Part shown: piece after piece, positions 57,466-64,000 of the stretch
Layout: each line of letters starts with the position of its first letter
Numbering within the stretch: the first letter of the stretch is position 1
Source: Arthrobacter sp. cf158
Lineage (GTDB): Bacteria > Actinomycetota > Actinomycetes > Actinomycetales > Micrococcaceae
Assembly (NCBI RefSeq): GCF_900106835.1
Contig: NZ_FNNR01000003.1
Coordinates: 320,381 to 384,380 of the forward strand
Length of the DNA stretch: 64,000 nucleotides
Direction of reading: 5' to 3'
Notes under the pieces: model-generated
The model's input: only the letters and a program-made list of their open reading frames with translations
Database searches by the model: none
Told to the model about the DNA's origin: nothing
Translations under genes and position numbers: made by a program

Positions 57466-58778
57466 CCGGTGGTCCGGCGCGCTCCCATGACGGCCGCCAG
57501 AGCAAGCACCGCAGCGGCGATCACGCTGGAAGCGATGTTCAGTCCTTGGTAGCCGATCCAGGCCAGAAGCAGGCCCGAGGTGGCGCCGCCGACTGCACCG
57601 GCGGCGCCCATCAGCGTATCCGATACGCCCTGCACGGTGACCCGTTGGTCGGGTGCCACGCTCTCCGCCAACAAGGTTGAGCCGGCAATAGTCGCAGCGG
57701 ACCAGCCCAACCCGAGCAGAATCAGCCCGGCAGTCACCAGTACGGGCTCGTGCTGGCCGAAGCCGGCGACGAACACCGCCAGCAGCAGGAGACCGTGCCC
57801 CATGGCGATGGTCTGCAGGCGCCCGGCCTTATCCGTCAGCCACCCCCACAGCGGCGACAAAGCGAACATCCCGGCAATGTGCAGCGAAATGGTCACTCCT
57901 ATGATCACCAGGGCGTCCGTGCTGTCGCTGGTACCGCCGTGGTGTCCTTGGTGGGTTCCTCCCACAAGCTGCTGCAAGTGAAGAGGTGTCATGGACATGA
58001 CGGCCACCATGACACCGTGGGCGGCAACTACGGCAGCCAGGGCCAGCAATGCCTGCGGCGATGACCGGACTGCTCGCAGGCCGGATCGGATGGTGCCCCT
58101 GATGGGGGGATTTCCCAGGTCCCCGCCCTTGAGGGCGTCCGAGGCCAAGCGCCGGGACAACAGCAGCGGATCCGGCCTCAGACCAGCAAAAAGGACTACG
58201 GCCGCCAAGAGCAGCCCTGCTGCAGAAAAGACAAACGGACCAGCGATGGGCGGCAGGCCAAGTGCCGCCCCCACGGCTGCCCCCGGTTGGATCAGGTTGG
58301 GCCCGGCCACAGCTCCTATGGTGATGGCCCAGACGACTGTGGACAGTGACCGTCCGCGGCGCTCCGGTTCGGCGAGGTCGACGGCGGCAAACCTCGCCTG
58401 GAGGTTCGCCGCAGTCCCCAGGCCCAGGAACGCTGCGCCCAGCAACAGCAAGGGGAATGCTTGGGCCGTGACAGAGCCGATGACCAGCAGTGCACCCATC
58501 ATTGCGGCCAGCAACCCGGTGACCAGCCCCACGCGCCGTCCACGTGCCTCGGCCAACCTCGCCAGTGGCAAAGCCGTAACAGCTGCTGCCAAGGTCAGCA
58601 CCGTTGTGATGGAACCCGCCCAGGCTTCGGAACCCGACAGATCCACGGCCAGCAACGAGCCTATGGAGAGGGTGGCTCCATTTCCAATACCGCTGAGCAG
58701 CTGGGCCGAACCAAGAAGGAAAACAGTACGGCGCTGAACCCGTTGAGGGTCCAGCGCCGTAGAAGAGGTGGTAGTCAC
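57462..58778 (-). CDS. MFS transporter
   Basis: A 438-residue membrane protein with about twelve hydrophobic segments and the loop 2-3 motif RLAEARGRRVG. A His-rich loop (about 265-285: THQGHHGG) lies in the middle and could bind metal or be merely flexible. A drug or metabolite exporter is likely; the substrate is unknown. GTG start with TAGTCT six bases upstream. Confidence 0.85.
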   Translation of the reverse strand: MTTTSSTALDPQRVQRRTVFLLGSAQLLSGIGNGATLSIGSLLAVDLSGSEAWAGSITTVLTLAAAVTALPLARLAEARGRRVGLVTGLLAAMMGALLVIGSVTAQAFPLLLLGAAFLGLGTAANLQARFAAVDLAEPERRGRSLSTVVWAITIGAVAGPNLIQPGAAVGAALGLPPIAGPFVFSAAGLLLAAVVLFAGLRPDPLLLSRRLASDALKGGDLGNPPIRGTIRSGLRAVRSSPQALLALAAVVAAHGVMVAVMSMTPLHLQQLVGGTHQGHHGGTSDSTDALVIIGVTISLHIAGMFALSPLWGWLTDKAGRLQTIAMGHGLLLLAVFVAGFGQHEPVLVTAGLILLGLGWSAATIAGSTLLAESVAPDQRVTVQGVSDTLMGAAGAVGGATSGLLLAWIGYQGLNIASSVIAAAVLALAAVMGARRTTG

Positions 58779-58784
58779 TTCACG

Positions 58785-58790
58785 AGACTA
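58785..58790 (-). promoter_or_regulatory. -10 element of the MFS gene
   Basis: Minus-strand TAGTCT exactly six bases before the GTG at 58778, with no ribosome-binding site, predicting a leaderless message. Confidence 0.5.
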
Positions 58791-58807
58791 CAACGTCCAG
58801 GAGTCAG

Positions 58808-59836
58808 TTACTCGGCTTCGCTCATGCTCTTTTGTGCGTCCTTTTCCAGACGGGCGTCGAGCTTGGCCTGGCGGGCTGCCGGACTCAGGAGGCTGGCAAC
58901 AACCGCCACGATGATGGTGCCAACAATGACCGCCAGGGAAACGTAGGTGGGGATCTCCGGAGCCCACTCGATGTGGTGGCCGCCGTTGATGAACGGGAGC
59001 TCATTGACGTGCATGGCATGAAAGACCAGCTTGACGCCGATGAACGCCAGGATGACGGATAGTGCGTGCTTCAAGTACACCAAACGGGTCATCAGGCCAC
59101 CAAGAAGGAAGTACAGCTGGCGCAGGCCCATCAGCGCGAAGATGTTGGCCGTGAACACAATGAACGCGCTCTGGGTAAGCCCGAAGATCGCGGGGATGGA
59201 GTCAACCGCGAACAGGAGGTCGGTCAGGCCGATGGTGATGAAGACGATCAGCATCGGGGTGAAGACCTTCTTGCCCTCCACCACGGTACGGATCTTGTTG
59301 CCATCGAACTTCTCGGACATCGGAAGGACTTTACGAAGACGGGCGATCAGCGGGTTCTCGGCACCCTCTTCTTCGTCCTCGCCGGAATCCTTGGCCTGCT
59401 TCCATGCAGTCCACAAGAGGAACGCACCGAAGATGTAGAACACCCAGCTGAACTGTTCGATCACCACAGCGCCAAGGGCGATGAAGATACCGCGGAGGAT
59501 CAGCGCGATGATGATGCCCACCATCAGCACTTCCTGCTGGTACTTACGGGGCACAGAGAAGCGGGCCATGATGATGATGAAGACAAACAGGTTGTCGATA
59601 CTGAGGCTGTACTCAGTGACCCAGCCGGCGATGAACTGGCCGCCGTATTCATGGCCGGCAAAGAAGAACATGGCAACTGCAAAGATCAGTGCCAAGGCGA
59701 CATAGAAGCCGACCCAGAGGCCCGCTTCCTTCATGGAAGGTTCATGGGGACGCTTGACGACCAACAGGAGGTCGATCAGCAGGATGATTCCGAGGACGAC
59801 AAAGGAGCCGACCTCAAACCAGACGGGAAGCTGCAT
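58808..59836 (-). CDS. TerC/Alx family membrane protein (manganese exporter type)
   Basis: A 342-residue protein with about nine transmembrane helices and the TerC core, including EYSLSIDNLFVFIIIM and DLLFAVDSIPAIFG with conserved Asp residues in the membrane. Alx/TerC proteins are implicated in manganese efflux. The ATG at 59836 has AAAGG nine bases upstream; a longer frame from 59908 is rejected. Directly upstream lies a yybP-ykoY-like element, which strongly supports a manganese role. Confidence 0.9.
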   Translation of the reverse strand: MQLPVWFEVGSFVVLGIILLIDLLLVVKRPHEPSMKEAGLWVGFYVALALIFAVAMFFFAGHEYGGQFIAGWVTEYSLSIDNLFVFIIIMARFSVPRKYQQEVLMVGIIIALILRGIFIALGAVVIEQFSWVFYIFGAFLLWTAWKQAKDSGEDEEEGAENPLIARLRKVLPMSEKFDGNKIRTVVEGKKVFTPMLIVFITIGLTDLLFAVDSIPAIFGLTQSAFIVFTANIFALMGLRQLYFLLGGLMTRLVYLKHALSVILAFIGVKLVFHAMHVNELPFINGGHHIEWAPEIPTYVSLAVIVGTIIVAVVASLLSPAARQAKLDARLEKDAQKSMSEAE

Positions 59837-59849
59837 TAAAGGTGCCTTT

Positions 59850-59988
59850 CGCAGGGTACGGGAAAGCGGTGTAAGTCTCTCCGGCCTGCCAGGGTGCGGT
59901 GAATGCAAATGTTGGCGGCCCGCTAGATCCGGCGAGGCATCTGTGCCTTGCGTGCTGACGGACGTAGCGCTTGGGATACTCCCCTACG
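59850..59988 (-). promoter_or_regulatory. Candidate yybP-ykoY manganese riboswitch
   Basis: On the minus strand GGGGAGTA (59984-59977) and, 98 bases on, GAGACTTAC (59879-59871) match the conserved loops of the yybP-ykoY class. CGTAGGG (59988-59982) can pair with CCCTGCG (59856-59850) as helix P1 (one G-U). The 3-prime P1 strand directly abuts the AAAGG ribosome-binding site of the TerC gene, suggesting control of translation. Members of this class sense Mn2+ and commonly precede terC/alx genes. Confidence 0.82.
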
Positions 59989-60004
59989 TGACCTCAACCT
60001 TACC

Positions 60005-62104
60005 TTAGGCGTGCCCTGCGGACTGCATCTGCCGCAATTCGCGCTTCAACTCCTTGACTTCATCACGGATCCTTGCGGCAACTTCGAACTGAAGTTCGGC
60101 AGCAGCGCCATGCATCTGTTCGGTCAGTTGCTCAATGAGGCCCACCAGATCCTCCGCCGGCGCTGCGGCAAGTCCGTCCTGCCGAACAGTCGCTGCACCC
60201 TTTGCGGCCGACTTTCCACGCTTCCCACCCTTGGCGAGCCGGTTATTGTTGAGCAGCTCCTGGGTGTCGGCGTCTTCCTTGGCCAACTGATCGGTGATGT
60301 CGGCGATCTTTTTCCGCAGCGGCTGGGGGTCGATCCCATGGTCAGCATTGTACTGAACCTGGATGGCCCGGCGGCGATTGGTTTCTTCGATGGCGTGGGC
60401 CATGGAGTCGGTGATCCGGTCCGCATACATGTGGACCTGGCCCGAGACGTTACGCGCGGCACGGCCGATGGTCTGAATCAGTGACGTTGAGGAGCGGAGG
60501 AATCCTTCCTTGTCCGCGTCGAGGATGCTCACGAGGGATACCTCGGGCAAATCCAGACCTTCGCGGAGCAGGTTGATGCCCACCAGGACATCGAAGACGC
60601 CCATCCGGAGTTCCCGGAGGAGTTCCACTCGCCGGAGAGTATCGACGTCGGAGTGCAGGTACTCCACCTTGACGCCGTGCCCCACAAGGTAGTCGGTGAG
60701 GTCCTCGGCCATTCGCTTGGTCAACGTCGTGACCAGGACGCGCTCGTTCTTTTCGGTGCGGGTCCTGATCTCACCCAGCAGGTCATCGATCTGGCCCTTG
60801 GTGGGTTTGACCACAACCTCGGGGTCGATGAGACCGGTGGGGCGAATGATCTGCTGGACGTAGCCATCGGCCTTGCCGAGCTCGTATTTTCCAGGTGTTG
60901 CGGACAGGTACACCGTCTGGCCGATGCGTTCCAGGAATTCGTCCCATTTAAGGGGCCGGTTATCCATGGCCGAGGGCAGTCGGAAGCCGAAGTCCACAAG
61001 GTTCCGTTTGCGGGACATGTCGCCTTCATACATGGCGCCGATCTGCGGAATGGTCACGTGCGATTCATCGACCACCAGCAGGAAGTCGTCCGGGAAGTAA
61101 TCAATGAGGCAGTGCGGTGCGGTCCCCGGATTACGTCCGTCAATGTGAACCGAGTAGTTCTCGATGCCATTGCAGAAGCCCATCTGCTGCATCATTTCCA
61201 GATCGTAGGTGGTGCGCATCCTGAGCCTTTGCGCCTCCACCAGCTTGTTCTGGCCTTCGAGGACCTTCAAACGATCGGCCAGCTCGTCCTCGATGCGCTT
61301 GATCGCACGGGCCATCCGTTCCGGACCGGCCACGTAGTGCGACGCCGGGAACACGTACATCTCCTCTTCATCCCTGAGCACCTCGCCAGTCAGGGGGTGC
61401 AGCGTCTGGATGTTCTCAATCTCATCGCCGAAGAATTCGATCCTGATGGCGAGTTCCTCGTACATCGGGATGATCTCCACAGTGTCCCCCCGAACGCGGA
61501 AGGTGCCCCGGTGAAAGTCCATGTCATTGCGGGCGTACTGCATGGAGACGAACTTCCGGAGGAGGTGGTCGCGGTTCATCTCGGCACCCTTGCGCAAGGT
61601 CACCATTCCGGCGATGTATTCTTCCGGTGTGCCCAAACCGTAGATGCAGGAAACAGTAGCCACCACAATCACATCGCGACGAGTGAGCAACGCATTGGTG
61701 GCAGAGTGGCGCAGCCGTTCGACTTCCTCGTTGATGGAGGAGTCCTTTTCGATGAAGGTATCGGTCTGTGCGACGTACGCCTCAGGCTGGTAGTAGTCGT
61801 AATAGGAGACGAAGTACTCCACCGCATTGTTGGGCAGGAGTTCACGGAACTCATTAGCCAGCTGCGCGGCGAGGGTTTTGTTCTGGACCATCACCAGGGT
61901 GGGGCGCTGCACCTGTTCGATCAGCCACGCGGTGGTGGCGCTCTTACCGGTACCAGTAGCGCCGAGGAGGACCACGTCCTTTTCACCGTTGTTGATTCGT
62001 TCCGTCAGTTCTGCAATGGCGGTGGGCTGATCACCGGCGGGCTTGAACTCGCTGATCACTTCGAAAGGCGCGACGACGCGGTTGATTTCCTGGGCAAGGC
62101 TCAT
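60005..62104 (-). CDS. uvrB: Excinuclease ABC subunit B
   Basis: A 699-residue UvrB helicase-like protein with Walker [12 protein letters not shown], the beta-hairpin region [15 protein letters not shown] Walker B (VVDESHVT), QTIGRAARN motif VI and a C-terminal UVR domain (about 645-690) that binds UvrC. ATG start with TAGATT six bases upstream. Its stop lies 16 bases from the riboswitch of the following TerC gene. Confidence 0.97.
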   Translation of the reverse strand: MSLAQEINRVVAPFEVISEFKPAGDQPTAIAELTERINNGEKDVVLLGATGTGKSATTAWLIEQVQRPTLVMVQNKTLAAQLANEFRELLPNNAVEYFVSYYDYYQPEAYVAQTDTFIEKDSSINEEVERLRHSATNALLTRRDVIVVATVSCIYGLGTPEEYIAGMVTLRKGAEMNRDHLLRKFVSMQYARNDMDFHRGTFRVRGDTVEIIPMYEELAIRIEFFGDEIENIQTLHPLTGEVLRDEEEMYVFPASHYVAGPERMARAIKRIEDELADRLKVLEGQNKLVEAQRLRMRTTYDLEMMQQMGFCNGIENYSVHIDGRNPGTAPHCLIDYFPDDFLLVVDESHVTIPQIGAMYEGDMSRKRNLVDFGFRLPSAMDNRPLKWDEFLERIGQTVYLSATPGKYELGKADGYVQQIIRPTGLIDPEVVVKPTKGQIDDLLGEIRTRTEKNERVLVTTLTKRMAEDLTDYLVGHGVKVEYLHSDVDTLRRVELLRELRMGVFDVLVGINLLREGLDLPEVSLVSILDADKEGFLRSSTSLIQTIGRAARNVSGQVHMYADRITDSMAHAIEETNRRRAIQVQYNADHGIDPQPLRKKIADITDQLAKEDADTQELLNNNRLAKGGKRGKSAAKGAATVRQDGLAAAPAEDLVGLIEQLTEQMHGAAAELQFEVAARIRDEVKELKRELRQMQSAGHA

Positions 62105-62110
62105 AAAACC

Positions 62111-62116
62111 AATCTA
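62111..62116 (-). promoter_or_regulatory. -10 element of uvrB
   Basis: Minus-strand TAGATT six bases before the ATG at 62104, with no ribosome-binding site (GGTTTT). No LexA-like palindrome was seen here. Confidence 0.5.
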
Positions 62117-62133
62117 CCCCCGCCCCAGGACAG

Positions 62134-63372
62134 CTACTGTCCGCGTTTGCCTTCAGCAGAAGACATATAAGACGGCGGACGCCAGTCGGTGCGATTGGCC
62201 CACTCATCCATGAGCGGCCAGGCAACCTCGGTGAACCAGGGCTCTTTCGCCTCCGCGTAGGCAGCCGTACCCTCACCCCCCGCATGCTGGGCAGTGAGTT
62301 CGCGTTTGTGGGCCTCATACGCAGCGTGCGCCTGCGGTTCTGCCCGCAACCAATCGCGGAAGAGCAGTGCATAGTGCCAGCCGCGGGACCCCACAGCACG
62401 GACGTGCAGGTTCACCGCCCTCCCCGGATCCGCATTCGCATGAAACCTCTTCTGCCACTGTTCAGGGTTGGGTTCGTTTGGCATTGGCGTGTCCCCTGTA
62501 ATTCCCGGCACGGCCGGAAATCCCACCTCGGCGAGCAGTGGAGCTATGCGGTCAGCCGATTCAAGATCAGTCACAGCAACTTGGAGATCAATCACGTCCT
62601 TGGCGGCCAGGCCCGGCACCGATGTTGACCCAATGTGATCAACGGCCACAATGTCATCGGGTGCGGCCGCAGTTACCCGGGCTGCAAGTCGATTGGCCTG
62701 CGCGGCCCACTCACTGTTCGATGCGGCCAACACGGGGCCTGCGTGGCGGGCGGCCCTGACACCGCGGCCCAGGTTCTCCGCGAAAGGCAGCAGGCGCTGC
62801 TCCCATAGCGCATCAACTCTGGCCAGCAACTCTTCAGGACTCCCCACGTTGTCCAGCAAGACGTCGGCAGCGGCGTTGCGCTCTGGGCGTGTGGCCTGCG
62901 ATGCGATCCTGGAACGGGCGTCTTCCGGTGTCATGCCCCGCATTTTCACCATGCGTTCGACGCGAACGTCCTCCGGTGCATCCACCACAAGGACCAGATG
63001 GAAATTGCTGCCTTGCCCGGTTTCTACCAATAGTGGGATGTCCTGGACCACGATGTCACCGGCAGAAGCTCCAGCAACGAGTGCGGCCGCGGTTTCCCGG
63101 ACCAACGGATGGATGATGCTGTTGAGAACCTCGCGCTGCGACGGGTCGTGGAAAACGATGGAGCCAAGCTTGGGCCGGTCCAGCCGGCCGTCACGGTCCA
63201 GGACGCCTGGCCCGAATGCCTCCACAACACGCGCCAGCCCAGGAGTTCCTGGTTCGACCACTTGCCGGGCAATGAGGTCCGCGTCGATGAGGAGCGCACC
63301 CAATTCCTGCAACCTGGATGCCACCAGTGATTTCCCTGAGGCGATGCCGCCCGTCAGCCCGATCTTCAGCAC
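62134..63372 (-). CDS. coaE: Dephospho-CoA kinase fused to a GrpB (UPF0157) domain
   Basis: A 412-residue fusion. The N-terminal dephospho-CoA kinase (about 1-200) has P-loop GLTGGIASGKS (5-15), DADLIAR and the lid Arg region; it phosphorylates dephospho-CoA to CoA. The C-terminal half (about 215-400) is a GrpB/UPF0157 nucleotidyltransferase-like domain (DHIGSTSVPGLAAKDVIDLQ). The same fusion occurs in mycobacteria (Rv1631). GTG start with TAGTGT six bases before. Confidence 0.93.
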   Translation of the reverse strand: MLKIGLTGGIASGKSLVASRLQELGALLIDADLIARQVVEPGTPGLARVVEAFGPGVLDRDGRLDRPKLGSIVFHDPSQREVLNSIIHPLVRETAAALVAGASAGDIVVQDIPLLVETGQGSNFHLVLVVDAPEDVRVERMVKMRGMTPEDARSRIASQATRPERNAAADVLLDNVGSPEELLARVDALWEQRLLPFAENLGRGVRAARHAGPVLAASNSEWAAQANRLAARVTAAAPDDIVAVDHIGSTSVPGLAAKDVIDLQVAVTDLESADRIAPLLAEVGFPAVPGITGDTPMPNEPNPEQWQKRFHANADPGRAVNLHVRAVGSRGWHYALLFRDWLRAEPQAHAAYEAHKRELTAQHAGGEGTAAYAEAKEPWFTEVAWPLMDEWANRTDWRPPSYMSSAEGKRGQ

Positions 63373-63378
63373 TCCTCA

Positions 63379-63388
63379 ACACTAGACT
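63379..63388. promoter_or_regulatory. Overlapping divergent -10 elements of coaE and yigZ
   Basis: The coaE -10 (TAGTGT on the minus strand, 63384-63379) and the yigZ -10 (TAGACT, 63383-63388) share the TA at 63383-63384. Each is exactly six bases from its own GTG start (63372 and 63395), so both genes appear to be leaderless from one symmetric promoter core in a 22-base gap. Confidence 0.55.
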
Positions 63389-63394
63389 GAAGCG

Positions 63395-64000
63395 GTGGAA
63401 AATGAGGAAGACAGCCGTGCGACCACCTACACGACTCTGTCGGCAGGCCAAGACTTCCGCCACGAGCTGGAAATACGCCGGTCGCGCTTCATCACTGTTC
63501 TCCGGCGGTCCCCGGATGAGGAAACTGCCCGCTCCCTGGTATCGGAACTCCGACGTGAATTCCACGACGCCCGCCATCACTGCTCGGCCTTCGTCATTGG
63601 CCCGGACCGGATGGTTCAACGATCCAGTGATGATGGCGAGCCTTCGGGCACGGCCGGCATCCCCATGCTCGAAGCTCTTATCAAACGCGAGGCAGCACCG
63701 GGGGTCACCGACCTCAGTGACGTGAGTGCCGTCGTCGTGCGCTATTTCGGTGGGATTCTCCTAGGTGCCGGTGGGCTGGTTCGGGCCTACTCCGAATCCG
63801 TGTCGGCAGCCTTGGATGGTGCGCCGTTGGTGCAGCGACGCCGGTTGCGGCTGTGTGCCGTGGATGTTCCCCACGCCGAGGCGGGGCGCCTGGAAAATGA
63901 GCTTCGCAATGCCGGGTACGTCATGGCGGAGACCGGTTATGAGGCAGCGCATGCCGTTCTGCGAATAGCCCTGCCCGACGAAGCGGCAGCCGTTGCAGAA
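63395..64000 (+). CDS. YigZ/IMPACT family protein (UPF0029), truncated by the window end
   Basis: An open frame of 202 codons from GTG 63395 runs off the right edge without a stop. It contains SRFITVLRR, FHDARHHCSAFV, SSDDGEPSGTAGIPML and VVVRYFGGILLGAGGLVRAY, the signature of the YigZ/IMPACT family; the C-terminal domain continues into the missing part. The family is related to a yeast translation regulator; the bacterial role is unclear. Predicted leaderless from TAGACT. Confidence 0.9.
   Translation, partial: MENEEDSRATTYTTLSAGQDFRHELEIRRSRFITVLRRSPDEETARSLVSELRREFHDARHHCSAFVIGPDRMVQRSSDDGEPSGTAGIPMLEALIKREAAPGVTDLSDVSAVVVRYFGGILLGAGGLVRAYSESVSAALDGAPLVQRRRLRLCAVDVPHAEAGRLENELRNAGYVMAETGYEAAHAVLRIALPDEAAAVAE

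Noticed and set aside
62117..62145. Possible SOS box upstream of uvrB
   Set aside because: The GGACAG...CTGTCC inverted repeat there lies in the end of coaE and does not resemble the TCGAAC-N4-GTTCGA consensus.

Overview
The window reads as a chromosomal segment of a high-GC actinobacterium. The best fit by gene content and protein style is a Micrococcaceae member close to Arthrobacter or Paenarthrobacter; this is a judgement from recalled homologs, not a database search. Actinobacterial markers include rbpA, whiA, opcA, a sufR-sufBD-Rieske-sufC-sufT operon, a CoaE-GrpB fusion, frequent GTG/TTG starts and many probable leaderless starts. The order uvrC-rapZ-yvcK-whiA ... gap-pgk-tpiA-secG ... 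pgl-opcA-zwf-tal-tkt-ctaB ... ctaA-ABC-sufR-sufB resembles the corresponding Mycobacterium tuberculosis block, with pgi added here. No tRNA, rRNA, insertion sequence, prophage or CRISPR array was seen.

Layout. 1-3.6 kb: a sugar-type ABC ATPase, an SDR protein and FabG, all leftward. 3.7-5.8 kb: DUF3099, a small Cys protein, SURF1 and a YbaK-type deacylase, rightward. 5.8-9.7 kb: an ABC-F ATPase and the bioYMN biotin transporter. 9.7-13.3 kb: a thiolase/acyl-CoA ligase pair and a zinc metallopeptidase. 13.4-18.5 kb: the SUF iron-sulfur operon under SufR. 18.6-21.4 kb: a two-gene ABC exporter with heme A synthase. 21.4-25.8 kb: an accessory-looking operon encoding a secreted beta/gamma-crystallin-like protein, a lipoprotein, a peptidoglycan-binding adaptor and a MacB-like transporter. 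26.0-35.7 kb: ctaB and the divergent pentose-phosphate operon tkt-tal-pgi-zwf-opcA-pgl. 35.6-39.6 kb: rbpA and the glycolytic operon gap-pgk-tpiA-secG. 39.9-47.1 kb: sod, whiA-yvcK-rapZ-uvrC, an acyltransferase and a HAD phosphatase. 47.2-51.6 kb: uvrA, a GntR regulator and a methyltransferase. 51.6-58.8 kb: a DUF3516 helicase, a CoA-transferase, GNAT, prolyl aminopeptidase and MFS exporter. 58.8-64 kb: TerC behind a candidate manganese riboswitch, uvrB, CoaE-GrpB, and a truncated YigZ.

Functional themes. Aerobic respiration is served by SURF1, CtaA, CtaB and Fe-S assembly. Central carbon flux is served by the complete oxidative pentose-phosphate branch plus lower glycolysis. DNA repair is served by uvrA, uvrB and uvrC within about 18.5 kb, with a candidate LexA box at uvrA.

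The most interesting items are: the four-gene secreted beta/gamma-crystallin/exporter operon and the CTAGGTG repeat cluster in front of it; a yybP-ykoY-type riboswitch starting 16 bases after uvrB; a -10 hexamer placed exactly six bases before the start codon at many genes, including uvrA, uvrB and uvrC; and a 22-bp divergent promoter between coaE and yigZ whose two -10 elements overlap.
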